From the NCBI GenBank assembly GCA_024742695.1, contig JANSXY010000013.1, positions 1 to 64,000 of the forward strand: 64,000 nt of DNA, given 5' to 3'. Shown piece by piece: positions 13,125-21,544 of the stretch; position 1 is the stretch's first letter, and the number at the start of each line of letters is the position of its first letter. The DNA comes from Paracoccaceae bacterium. Its GTDB lineage: Bacteria > Pseudomonadota > Alphaproteobacteria > Rhodobacterales > Rhodobacteraceae. The notes beneath the pieces were generated by a model, which saw only the letters and a list, made by a program, of their open reading frames with translations, ran no database searches and had not been told where the DNA came from. Position numbers and translations under genes: made by a program.

Positions 13125-14270
13125 TCAGGAGGCGCGCGAAAGGTCTTCGGCCCCGGGTTCCAGAACCGGCTTGCCGTTCCTCAGATGCCGCGCGATCAAC
13201 TGCCGCTGCACCCGCCCCGGCGGGATCGGCCGCGCGGGTGCCGATTGCAGATGCCCAATCGCGAGCATGGTCGTTGTCCCCAGGATCCCGCAGGCCCGCG
13301 GACCCAGCAGCAGGCTTTCCGTCGGCGCGCCCTCGGCAAGGATCACCTCGTGCCGGTCGAAGGCGAGGTGGACATAGTCCAGCGCCTCGCAGCAGTCGTC
13401 GATGGCGATGCCCGGCAGGCCGGTCAGCCTTATCGCGGGGACCAGAACCTCCGGCACATCGCAGACGCGAGACACGATGGGCGAGCGGATCAGCATGCGG
13501 TGCTGGCGCGACACCCACAGGTCGCGCCGGGGCAGGCCCGCGCCCAGCGCCCCGGCGGCGATCCGCACCGGGCGCAGTTTCGGCCGCGCCCGCAGCGTTG
13601 CGCCCGCCACGCACTGCCGCCCCGTCCAGCGGACGGGCTGAAAGCCGTGATCGGCGGTCAGCACCCGGTCGCCCACGCCGAGCGATCCGACCGGCACCTC
13701 GCCCCGGTCGGTGGCCACCAGCGTGCCAACGGCAAGGCACACCACCTCGATCACCTCGACGACCTCGACGCCGCCAAGATAGGTGCCGCGCGTGCCCCAG
13801 GTGCTGTAGCCGGTGATCGACACCGTGTCCGACCCTGTCGCGGTGAAGCTGAAGGTGAAGGTCACCGGTGGCTGGGCGTCCCGCAGGATGACAAGCCCGC
13901 TGGTGGCATTGGCCGATTGCGCGGCCGAGGTATTCTCGGGCAGCACCGCCTCGCCGTTGATCCGCAGGGTGAAGCCGTTGGCGGCGCTGGTTGTCGGGTT
14001 GTCCTGCACGGTGATGCTGAACCGCACCGTGTCGCCCACGTTCGCGCTGGTATCGAGCGTCTGGGCGATCGTGTTGACGGAGTAGCCGTTCAGATCGACG
14101 ACGTTGCCGTCCAGGCTGTTGCCGCTTGCGCCCGGTGGCAAGAGGTCGACCTCGCCCGAAACAAGCGTCCAGCCCGGAATCCAGAGCGCGGCGTCCCCGC
14201 TGCTGTTGATCTGTTGGTGGCCGCTTGGCGTTGGCCCGTCCTCGAAACCGCCGTTGGTGAACTCGACCAT
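13125..14270 (-). CDS. Hint-domain (hedgehog/intein-type) protein with N-terminal beta-rich domain
   Basis: The protein is 381 residues. Residues about 1-170 form a Gly/Asn/Ser/Thr-rich beta-sandwich-like region (GGFEDG start, ALWIPGWTL, repeated TV/DTV strands) resembling choice-of-anchor or DUF642-like extracellular domains. A Hint_2-type domain follows from C178 (CLAVGTLVATDRGEVPV, DRVLTADHGFQPVRW, RQHRM with H257, and FDRHEVILAEGAPTESLLLGP). Such proteins are frequent in Rhodobacterales; self-cleavage at the Cys is expected from the fold but unproven. No classical signal peptide is visible, so type I or other export is possible. It lies 64 bases downstream of an ABC-2 permease gene in the same orientation. 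Confidence 0.8.
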   Translation of the reverse strand: MVEFTNGGFEDGPTPSGHQQINSSGDAALWIPGWTLVSGEVDLLPPGASGNSLDGNVVDLNGYSVNTIAQTLDTSANVGDTVRFSITVQDNPTTSAANGFTLRINGEAVLPENTSAAQSANATSGLVILRDAQPPVTFTFSFTATGSDTVSITGYSTWGTRGTYLGGVEVVEVIEVVCLAVGTLVATDRGEVPVGSLGVGDRVLTADHGFQPVRWTGRQCVAGATLRARPKLRPVRIAAGALGAGLPRRDLWVSRQHRMLIRSPIVSRVCDVPEVLVPAIRLTGLPGIAIDDCCEALDYVHLAFDRHEVILAEGAPTESLLLGPRACGILGTTTMLAIGHLQSAPARPIPPGRVQRQLIARHLRNGKPVLEPGAEDLSRAS

Positions 14271-14334
14271 CTCTCGCCCTCAACTCTCGCCCCTGCGCGG
14301 CCCTTCCGGGTTGGCTCCGGTGCGCCCGACGTCG

Positions 14335-15162
14335 CTAGCGCCGCGCCGACCAGCTGAGCGAGGCGCTGCGCCGGGCCCGGAATTCCAGCATCATGCCGAC
14401 CACGATCAGCACGGCGGAGACGGCGAGCGGATAGGCGGTGTTGGTGTACCAGGGCAGGTAGTTGACGAACAGGAAGCCGCGCGCCTGGTCGATGGCGTGA
14501 AACAGCGGGTTCCAGTCGAACAGCGCCAGCATCGCGGCCGGCAGCGCGTTGGCCACGAACATCTTGCCCGAGGCGATCATGCTGGCGCGGTTGTAAAGCG
14601 TGGCCGCAAGCTGCACCAGCGCCGGCGCCCAGGGCTTCAGCCCCAGCATCACCATGCCGATGCCGATCCCCGACAGCCAGGCCAGCAGGACCATGCCGAA
14701 GGCCCCGGCCGGGTTCATGATCTCGATCCGCTCGAAGCCGACATGGTAGAAGAACAGCATCGCGCACATCGTCAGAACCTGAAGGTACAGGGCCGACAGC
14801 GCCGCCGAGACGATGCTGACCGTGGTCGTCATCGGGCCATGCTTCATCATCGCCGAGGTCGGCCCCTCGGACCCGACGATCGCCGACAGGGTCTTGGTGT
14901 GGGTCATGTAGAGAAACACGCCCGACATGATGTAGAGCATGAAATCGCCGCGCAGGGCCGCCCGGTCGATCCCGAGGATCGTGTAGAACGCCCAGAAGGC
15001 CAGCACGAAGATCATCGCCTGCACGACGTTGAGCAGCAGCGCGACGACGGCGTTGCCGTGGCTCTTGCGGATGTCGCGGACGGTGGCGTGATAGATCAGC
15101 GCCAGGGTCCGGACCGCAGAGGCGGTCATCGTCACGGGACGGGGCTGAACGAACATCGGCAT
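14335..15162 (-). CDS. ABC-2 type polysaccharide-export permease (KpsM/Wzm-like)
   Basis: Predicted inner-membrane subunit of an ABC exporter for a capsule or related polysaccharide. ATG 15162 is chosen because GGCGGAG precedes it; the frame is open 24 codons further without an RBS. The 275-residue protein has about six hydrophobic segments, with the ABC2_membrane pattern (ALLLNVVQAMIFVLAFWAFY, LYIMSGVFLYM, WNPLFHAID, the last typical of O-antigen/capsule permeases). No ATPase partner gene is adjacent, so the nucleotide-binding subunit must be elsewhere. It is divergent from cysQ and upstream of the Hint-protein gene. Confidence 0.82.
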   Translation of the reverse strand: MPMFVQPRPVTMTASAVRTLALIYHATVRDIRKSHGNAVVALLLNVVQAMIFVLAFWAFYTILGIDRAALRGDFMLYIMSGVFLYMTHTKTLSAIVGSEGPTSAMMKHGPMTTTVSIVSAALSALYLQVLTMCAMLFFYHVGFERIEIMNPAGAFGMVLLAWLSGIGIGMVMLGLKPWAPALVQLAATLYNRASMIASGKMFVANALPAAMLALFDWNPLFHAIDQARGFLFVNYLPWYTNTAYPLAVSAVLIVVGMMLEFRARRSASLSWSARR

Positions 15163-15281
15163 ACTCCGCCGCGGTACACACAGTGGCAACCGGGATAGAA
15201 GGCAAACCTTGCCGATCCGTTTCCGGGCAAGCATAAGGCGGGCAGGCGGGCCAGACCGCGGCGGCGCCGAAGGAGGTAACG

Positions 15282-16076
15282 GTGGATTTCGAACGGCTTG
15301 AACAGGTGATGCGGCGGTTGGCGCTGGAGGCCGGCGACGCGATCATGGAGATCTACGACTCCGGCGATCTCGGCACCCGCGCCAAGGATGACGCAAGCCC
15401 GGTCACGCTGGCCGACGAGGCCGCCGACAGGCTGATCGCGGCGGGCCTGCGTGCCGCCTTCCCCGATGTCGCGCTGGTGACAGAGGAACAGGCGGCCACC
15501 CATTCTGCCCGCGCCGCGACCTTCCTGATCGTCGATCCGCTGGACGGCACCAAGGAATTCGTGCAGCGCCGCGGCGACTTCACCGTCAACATCGCCTATG
15601 TCGAGAACGGCGTGCCGCTGCGCGGCGTGGTCTATGCCCCGGCCAAGGGCCGGCTGTTCTACACCACCGCCGATGGCCGCGCGGTGGAAGAGGCCGGCCC
15701 CTTCGATCGCGAGACGCCGGGCGACAGGCGGCCGATCACGGTGTCCACACCCGACAATCGCGCGCTGATGGTCGTCGCCTCGAAGTCGCATCGCGACGCG
15801 GCGACCGACGACTACATCGCGAAATACGCGGTCCGCGACATGACCAGCGCCGGCTCCTCGCTGAAGTTCTGCCTTGTCGCCACCGGCGAGGCCGATCTCT
15901 ACCCGCGCCTTGGCCGGACGATGGAATGGGACACGGCGGCGGGCGACGCGGTGCTGCGCGGCGCCGGCGGCGAGGTCGTGCGCTTCGACGATCACACCGC
16001 CCTGTCCTACGGCAAGCCGGGGTTCGAGAACCCGTTCTTCATCGCCTTCGCCCCCGGCGTGTTGCTGGTGAAGTGA
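15282..16076 (+). CDS. cysQ: 3'(2'),5'-bisphosphate nucleotidase CysQ
   Basis: Hydrolyses 3'-phosphoadenosine 5'-phosphate (PAP), the by-product of PAPS-dependent sulfate transfer. The 264-residue protein has the inositol-monophosphatase-fold metal sites: E68, the DPLDGTKEF motif (D85, D88) and the C-terminal WDTAAGDAVLRGAGG. Translation starts at GTG 15282 behind an excellent GGAGGT. The stop overlaps the kdsB start (TGATG), so it is coupled to kdsB and the downstream glycosyltransferase. A sulfotransferase gene about 7 kb downstream would generate the PAP that CysQ removes. Confidence 0.92.
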   Translation: MDFERLEQVMRRLALEAGDAIMEIYDSGDLGTRAKDDASPVTLADEAADRLIAAGLRAAFPDVALVTEEQAATHSARAATFLIVDPLDGTKEFVQRRGDFTVNIAYVENGVPLRGVVYAPAKGRLFYTTADGRAVEEAGPFDRETPGDRRPITVSTPDNRALMVVASKSHRDAATDDYIAKYAVRDMTSAGSSLKFCLVATGEADLYPRLGRTMEWDTAAGDAVLRGAGGEVVRFDDHTALSYGKPGFENPFFIAFAPGVLLVK

Positions 16077-16876
16077 TGTCCGTTCTCGTCGCGATCCCGG
16101 CGCGCTACGCCTCCAGCCGCTACCCGGGCAAGCCGCTGGTGCCGCTGACCGGCGCGACCGGCGCGACGAAAAGCCTGATCCGCCGCAGCTGGGAGGCGGC
16201 GATGCAGGTTTCCGGCGTCGACCGGGTGGTGGTGGCGACCGATGACGACAGGATCCGCGCCGAGGCCGAGGGTTTCGGCGCCGAGGTGGTGATGACCTCG
16301 TCCGACTGCCGCAACGGGACCGAACGCTGCGCGGAAGTCAGCCGCGCCCTGGGCGACGGCCATGACATCGTCGTCAACCTGCAAGGTGACGCGCCGCTGA
16401 CCCCGCCGTGGTTCGTGGAGGCGCTGGTCGCCGGCCTCGCGGCCGATCCCGACGCCGAGGTGGCGACGCCGGTGCTGCGCTGCGACGGCGCGGCGCTGAA
16501 CGGCTTTCTGGCGGATCGGCGCGCGGGCCGGGTTGGCGGCACCACCGCCGTCTTCGGCGCCGGGGGCCGCGCGCTCTACTTCTCCAAGGAAGTGATCCCC
16601 TACACCGGGCGCGGCTATGCCGAGGCCGACGAGACGCCGGTGTTTCACCATGTCGGCGTCTATGCCTACCGCCCCGCGGCGCTGGCGGCCTATACCGGCT
16701 GGCCGCCCGGCCCGCTGGAGACCCTGGAAGGGCTTGAACAGCTGCGGTTTCTCGAACACGGCCGCGCGGTGCTGTGCGTCGAGGTCGAGGCCCGTGGCCG
16801 CGACTTCTGGGAGTTGAACAATCCCGAGGATGTCGCGCGGATCGAGGCGATGATGGCCCGGATGGGCATCGAATGA
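16076..16876 (+). CDS. kdsB: 3-deoxy-manno-octulosonate cytidylyltransferase (CMP-Kdo synthetase)
   Basis: Activates Kdo as CMP-Kdo for lipid A inner core or capsule linker synthesis. The 266-residue protein starts MSVLVAIPARYASSRYPGKPL, the diagnostic nucleotide-binding signature, and contains VVVATDD, NLQGDAPLTPP (family NxQGDEP) and YTGWPPGPLETLEGLEQLRFLEHG. In this copy the usual NLQGDEP acid is Ala and the region GFLADRRAGRVGGTT is slightly divergent. It overlaps cysQ by one base and the next gene by four (ATGA). A capsule-specific KpsU-like paralogue rather than the core-LPS enzyme is possible; kdsD lies 12 kb away. Confidence 0.9.
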   Translation: MSVLVAIPARYASSRYPGKPLVPLTGATGATKSLIRRSWEAAMQVSGVDRVVVATDDDRIRAEAEGFGAEVVMTSSDCRNGTERCAEVSRALGDGHDIVVNLQGDAPLTPPWFVEALVAGLAADPDAEVATPVLRCDGAALNGFLADRRAGRVGGTTAVFGAGGRALYFSKEVIPYTGRGYAEADETPVFHHVGVYAYRPAALAAYTGWPPGPLETLEGLEQLRFLEHGRAVLCVEVEARGRDFWELNNPEDVARIEAMMARMGIE

Positions 16877-18129
16877 ACGAACCGGGGCGCACGAGCCTCG
16901 TCATCGTCTCGCGCGGCCGCACCGAGATGCTGGAGCGGTGTCTCGCCGCGGTCATGCAGCTTGATCACCCGGCGTTCGAGGTTGTCGTGGTGGCCGATCC
17001 CGAGGCGGCCGTGGCGGTCCGTGCGCAGGGCCTGCCGGTCAAGCTGGCGACCTGCACCGAGGCGAACATCGCGGTCGCGCGGAACATCGGCATCGGCCTC
17101 GCCGCCGGCGAGATCGTGGCGTTTCTGGACGACGACGCGGTGCCGGAACCGACGTGGCTGTCGCGGCTGGCCGCGGCCTATGACGATCCGGATGTCGCCG
17201 CGGCGGGCGGCTTCGTGCGCGGCCGCAACGGCATCTCCCTGCAATGGGCGGGTGGCACGGTGGACCGGCTGACGCGGCCGGGCAAGCTTGACGTGCCGCG
17301 CGGGGGCATCAGCCGGCATCGCGGGCGGCCGGGCCTGGCGATCGAGATCAAGGGCTGCAACTGTTCCTACCGGCGCGACGTGCTGGTGCGGCTGGGCGGG
17401 TTCGACCCGGCGCTGGACTACTATCTCGACGAAACCGAACTGAACCTGCGGCTGGCGCATCGCGGGCTGGTCACCGCGCTCGTACCGCTCGCGCAGGTGC
17501 ATCACGCCAAGGCCGCCAGCCCGCGCCGCGGCGCCGACCTGGCGCCGCTGAGCCTGTTCGAGGTCGGGGCCTCGACCGCGACGGTGCTGCGCAGGCACGG
17601 GGTGACCGAGATCGAGCGCGCCTCCGTCCTGGCCTGGCTGGAGGACGACCGGCGCCGGCAGTTGCTCGAGATGATGGTCGACGGGCGGCTCGAGCCGGGC
17701 GACGTGGGGCGGTTGCTGGCCACGCTGGCGGAAGGCTGGCGCGCGGGATCGGTCCGGCGGCTGCCGCCGCCCGCCCGGATCGCCGCCGAACCCGAGGCGC
17801 CGTTCCGGCGCTTCCTTGCCGGGGCGCGCGAGGGCCGGGTGATCGCCGGGATGTCGTGGCGGGCAAGCCGGGTGCGCAGCGCGGCGCAGGCCGAGGTCGA
17901 TGCCGGGCGGATCGCCACCGCGTTTCTGATGTCGCCGACGCCGGTGGCGCACCGGATGGAGTTCCGCCCGGAAGGTTACTGGCTGCAGCGCGGCGGGCTG
18001 TTCGGACGATCCGACCGAAGCGGCCCGCCGATCCAGCCGTGGCGATTCGGGCCACGCGTGCGGCAGGAGACGCGGCGGATCGCACCGTTTCGCCCGGTAG
18101 GGCCCGCCACGCCGGGCGTTCGGCCCTGA
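16873..18129 (+). CDS. Family 2 glycosyltransferase
   Basis: Predicted cytoplasmic GT-A transferase acting on surface polysaccharide. The start at ATG 16873 overlaps the kdsB stop and gives 418 residues. The N-terminal GT2 fold shows LVIVSRGRTEMLERCL, the nucleotide-binding EANIAVARNIGI, the DxD-type FLDDDAVPEPTW, KGCNCSYRR, and FDPALDYYLDETELNLRL. The last about 130 residues are Arg-rich and unassigned. It is third in the cysQ-kdsB-GT2 coupled unit. Donor and acceptor cannot be deduced. Confidence 0.82.
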   Translation: MNEPGRTSLVIVSRGRTEMLERCLAAVMQLDHPAFEVVVVADPEAAVAVRAQGLPVKLATCTEANIAVARNIGIGLAAGEIVAFLDDDAVPEPTWLSRLAAAYDDPDVAAAGGFVRGRNGISLQWAGGTVDRLTRPGKLDVPRGGISRHRGRPGLAIEIKGCNCSYRRDVLVRLGGFDPALDYYLDETELNLRLAHRGLVTALVPLAQVHHAKAASPRRGADLAPLSLFEVGASTATVLRRHGVTEIERASVLAWLEDDRRRQLLEMMVDGRLEPGDVGRLLATLAEGWRAGSVRRLPPPARIAAEPEAPFRRFLAGAREGRVIAGMSWRASRVRSAAQAEVDAGRIATAFLMSPTPVAHRMEFRPEGYWLQRGGLFGRSDRSGPPIQPWRFGPRVRQETRRIAPFRPVGPATPGVRP

Positions 18130-18200
18130 TCGTCCCGCGCCAGTGGCGCCGTTGTCGTGAAACTGTATCCGACAGCGCCGAAATGTCCGGCGTCGCGGCC

Positions 18201-18229
18201 TTGTGGCAAAGGACCATGGGGCTTTAAAT
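18201..18229 (+). promoter_or_regulatory. Candidate sigma-70 promoter upstream of galU
   Basis: TTGTGG (18201-18206) and TTAAAT (18224-18229) are separated by 17 bases, about 67 bases upstream of the galU start. The 18220-18285 stretch is distinctly AT-richer than its surroundings. Confidence 0.4.
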
Positions 18230-18296
18230 TGCGGTCAACATTCTTGAGTCAGAAATCGATTGCCGGGCAGGAATTCAAAGCAGTGAGGACAGGACC

Positions 18297-19187
18297 ATGC
18301 GCAAGGTGACCAAGGCGATATTCCCGGTTGCGGGTCTCGGGACGCGGTTCCTGCCAGCCACGAAGTCGATTCCCAAGGAAATCATGACCCTGGTGGATCG
18401 CCCGCTGATCCAGTACGCGATCGACGAGGCGCGCGCGGCGGGGATCACCGAGTTCATCTTCGTGACCTCGCGCGGCAAGAGCGCGCTGGAGGACTACTTC
18501 GATCACGCGCCCGAGCTCGAATCGGCGCTGCGGGCCAAGGGCAAGGACAAGCTGCTGGAGGTGCTGGAAACCACCAACATGGATTCCGGCGCGATCGCCT
18601 ACATCCGCCAGCACAAGCCGCTGGGACTTGGCCACGCGGTGTGGTGCGCGCAACGCCTGATCGGCAACGAACCCTTCGCGGTCATCCTGCCCGATGACGT
18701 GATCTCGGCCGAGAAGCCGTGCCTCGCGCAGATGGTCGAGGCGCACGAGGAAACCGGCGGCAACATCGTCGCCGCGATGGAGGTTCCGCCGGAAAAGGCC
18801 TCGGCCTACGGCGTTCTCGACATCGCCGAGGACATGGGCAGCCTCGTCTCCGTCAAGGGCATGGTGGAGAAACCGAAGGCGGACGAGGCGCCTTCGAACC
18901 TGGCGGTGATCGGGCGCTACATCCTCACGCCGAGGGTGATGCGCCAGCTTGACCGCGCCAATGCCGGCGCGGGCGGCGAGATCCAGCTGACCGATGCGAT
19001 CGCGGCGCAGATCGGCTCGGGCCAGGGTGTGTACGGGTTCCGCTTCCGGGGGCAGCGTTTCGATTGCGGCTCCAAGGCGGGTTTTCTGCAGGCGACGGTG
19101 GCCTTCGGCCTGTCGCGTGATGATCTTCGTGACGAGTTCGGCCAGTACCTTCAGGACATGATGGCACTGCGCAAGGCCGCGGAGTAG
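18297..19187 (+). CDS. galU: UTP-glucose-1-phosphate uridylyltransferase
   Basis: Makes UDP-glucose for surface polysaccharides. The 296-residue protein has the nucleotidyltransferase signature GLGTRFLPATKSIPKEI (residues 13-29), followed by IQYAIDEARAAGI, the VILPDDVI metal region and VEKPKADEAPSNLAVIGRYIL, which is GalU-specific. GTGAGGACAG precedes ATG 18297. It sits in the middle of the polysaccharide region with glycosyltransferase genes on either side, and its own candidate promoter suggests a separate transcript from cysQ-kdsB-GT2. Confidence 0.95.
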   Translation: MRKVTKAIFPVAGLGTRFLPATKSIPKEIMTLVDRPLIQYAIDEARAAGITEFIFVTSRGKSALEDYFDHAPELESALRAKGKDKLLEVLETTNMDSGAIAYIRQHKPLGLGHAVWCAQRLIGNEPFAVILPDDVISAEKPCLAQMVEAHEETGGNIVAAMEVPPEKASAYGVLDIAEDMGSLVSVKGMVEKPKADEAPSNLAVIGRYILTPRVMRQLDRANAGAGGEIQLTDAIAAQIGSGQGVYGFRFRGQRFDCGSKAGFLQATVAFGLSRDDLRDEFGQYLQDMMALRKAAE

Positions 19188-19249
19188 GGCGATGCGCCCC
19201 GCTTCGCCGCGCGCAGCCCACCGGCCGACCCCAGCGGGGCGGCCGGATC

Positions 19250-20491
19250 GTGGACACTGACGCACCCCGCCTCATCCTTGACCTGACGCGGCTTGTCGCG
19301 CGGGCCGGTGACGATGTCCTGACCGGCATCGACCGGGTGGAGCGGGCCTATCTGCGCGCCACGCTCGCACGCGATCCCGGGGCGCTGTTCCTTGTCGGCA
19401 CGCGGGCGGGGCAGTTGATCCTGCCGGGGAAGGCCGGGCTCCGGGTTCTCGACTGGATCGAGCGACCTGCAGCCGCGCCGGCGCCGCTTCGGCTTCTCCG
19501 CCGTCTCGCCGGGCGCCGGGCGGCGCGATCCGCGGCGCTGGCGATGCTGTGGCCGATGGTGCTGGGCCGGGCCCGGAACGGAGCCGGTCTTGCCTGCGCC
19601 CTGGGCGCGCGCATGGGGCCCTCGGGGGGCTGGTTCCTGTCCGTCGGGCACCAGAACCCGGCCGGGCTGGCGGCGATGGCCGAGGTGCCGGGGCTGCGCC
19701 GGGCCGTGCTGATCCACGATACCATCCCGCTCGACCCGCCGGTGCAGCCGCGCGCCGCCAGCCGGTTGCGGCCGGTTCTGGCCGAGGCGGCGCGTGCCGA
19801 ACTGGCGATCTGCAACTCGACGGCCACCGCGGCCGACCTCGCCCGCCACGCCGGCCCGCCGGCCCGCCCGCTGATCGCGCCGCTTGGCATCGACCTGGCC
19901 GCGCCGGGGCACGAGGCCCTTCCGGCAGGGCTGGACGGCGGTGACGGGCGGGCGATGTTCCTCGCCCTCGGCACGATCGAGCCGCGCAAGCGGCAGGACT
20001 TCCTTCTGGATCTGTGGCAGGCGCTGGCGGCGGACCCGCCGGAGCGCGGGATGCCGCGGCTGGTGCTGGCCGGCCGGATCGGCGGGGCGGGTGCGTCGGT
20101 GGCCGCCCGCGCCCGGTCGCTGGCCGCGCGCGGCCTGCCGGTGACCTTGGCGTCCGGCCTGCCCGATGCCGGCGTGGCCGCCCTGATGGGCCGGGCCGTC
20201 GCGCTTCTGGCGCCGGGCCGGGCCGAGGGATTCGGCCTGCCGGTGGCCGAGGCCGCGGCGCGCGGCCTGCCGGTGCTTGCCGCGCCGCTGCCGGTGTATC
20301 GCGAGATCGTCGGCGACTACCCCGCCTACCTTCCGGCGGAGGCGGCCGGATCATGGCTCGCCGCGATCCGCGCGCTCGCGGCCAGACCCCGGCCCGCCGC
20401 CGCGCCGCCGCGCCGCGGGATCGACGTTCCCGCGTGGGAGGATCATTTCGCGCGGGTCTTCGGCGCGATGGCAGAAGGGCCCGTTCCCTAG
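19250..20491 (+). CDS. GT4-type glycosyltransferase (GT-B fold)
   Basis: Predicted sugar transferase of surface polysaccharide synthesis. The 413-residue protein has a GT-B C-terminal half: LALGTIEPRKRQDFLLDLWQ, LVLAGRIGG, ALLAPGRAEGFGLPVAEAAARGLPVLA (the donor-binding E-x7-E region) and VYREIVGDYPAYL. The N-terminal half has the HDTIPLD motif seen in family 1/4 enzymes. The start is GTG 19250, 62 bases after galU; the RBS is weak. The gene is unusually Ala/Arg/Pro-rich. Sugar specificity is not inferable. Confidence 0.82.
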   Translation: MDTDAPRLILDLTRLVARAGDDVLTGIDRVERAYLRATLARDPGALFLVGTRAGQLILPGKAGLRVLDWIERPAAAPAPLRLLRRLAGRRAARSAALAMLWPMVLGRARNGAGLACALGARMGPSGGWFLSVGHQNPAGLAAMAEVPGLRRAVLIHDTIPLDPPVQPRAASRLRPVLAEAARAELAICNSTATAADLARHAGPPARPLIAPLGIDLAAPGHEALPAGLDGGDGRAMFLALGTIEPRKRQDFLLDLWQALAADPPERGMPRLVLAGRIGGAGASVAARARSLAARGLPVTLASGLPDAGVAALMGRAVALLAPGRAEGFGLPVAEAAARGLPVLAAPLPVYREIVGDYPAYLPAEAAGSWLAAIRALAARPRPAAAPPRRGIDVPAWEDHFARVFGAMAEGPVP

Positions 20492-20530
20492 CGGCCGCCG
20501 GCCGCCCGTGTGTGTTTGTGAAAGAGTGTG

Positions 20531-21544
20531 ATGGTGCGAGTGATTGAAAGCTACCGGCTGGGCATGACACGCCGCCGCCTTCTGTGGCGGGCGCGGCGGC
20601 AGGGGCGGCGGCTGCGGCCGTTCGCCGACCGGACCGCGGCGATCCGGCCCGGCGACATCCTGCTGGCGGTGGTGCAGCGCAACGAGATGCCGCGGCTGCC
20701 CTACTTCCTCGACTGGTATCGCCGTCTGGGGGTTGCGCATGTCCTGGCGGTCGACAACGGGTCGGACGACGGCTCGCGCGACTGGCTGGCCGACCAGCCC
20801 GACGTGTCGGTCTGGACCACGCCGGACAGCTACCGCGCCGCCCGGTTCGGGATGGATTGGCTGACCCATCTGCTTGGCCGCCATGGCCACGATCACTGGG
20901 TCGTCACCGCCGATCCCGACGAGTTCCTCGTCTACCCGTTCCACGACAGCCGGCCGCTCGCGGCGCTGACCGGCTGGCTGGACGCCGCGCAGGCACGATC
21001 CTATCCCGCGATGCTGCTCGACATGTATCCCCGCGGCGCGGTGGACGAGAGCCGCTATCGCCCCGGCGACGACCCGTTCGAAACCGCCTGCTGGTTCGAC
21101 GCGGCGAACTACACGATCCGGCCGAACCCGGTTCACGGCAATCTCTGGATTCAGGGCGGGCCGCGGGCGCGCGCGATGTTCGCCGACCGGCCGGGGCTTG
21201 CACCGTCGCTCAACAAGATCCCACTGGTGCGCTGGCGGCGCGGATATGTCTACACCAGCTCCACCCACATGCTGCTGCCGCGCGGGCTGAACCGGGTCTG
21301 GGACCGGCTGGGGGGCGAACGGCCGGCGGGCTGCCTGATGCATGCCAAGTTCCTGTCGCCGATGGCCGCGAAGGTGGCCGAGGAGATGGAGCGCGGCGAA
21401 CACTTCGCCGGCGGCCAGGAATACCGCGCCTATGCCGAGGCCCTGGCGGGCGGCGGCGGGTTCTGGACGCCGTGGTCCACCCGTTTCGCCGGCTGGCGGC
21501 AGCTGGAACGGCTCGGGCTGATGTCGCGCGGGGGCTGGGCATGA
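20531..21544 (+). CDS. Glycosyltransferase family 2 protein (DxDEF type)
   Basis: The 337-residue protein resembles the Glyco_tranf_2_4 group: an N-terminal VVQRNEMPRLPYFLDWYRRLGV, VDNGSDDGS, then the catalytic ADPDEFLVYP motif. GTG 20528 immediately precedes ATG 20531 and could also be used. The stop overlaps the start of the next gene (ATGA), so it is coupled to the GT14/DUF5928 gene. Many Rhodobacterales carry this gene in EPS or capsule loci. Acceptor unknown. Confidence 0.8.
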   Translation: MVRVIESYRLGMTRRRLLWRARRQGRRLRPFADRTAAIRPGDILLAVVQRNEMPRLPYFLDWYRRLGVAHVLAVDNGSDDGSRDWLADQPDVSVWTTPDSYRAARFGMDWLTHLLGRHGHDHWVVTADPDEFLVYPFHDSRPLAALTGWLDAAQARSYPAMLLDMYPRGAVDESRYRPGDDPFETACWFDAANYTIRPNPVHGNLWIQGGPRARAMFADRPGLAPSLNKIPLVRWRRGYVYTSSTHMLLPRGLNRVWDRLGGERPAGCLMHAKFLSPMAAKVAEEMERGEHFAGGQEYRAYAEALAGGGGFWTPWSTRFAGWRQLERLGLMSRGGWA

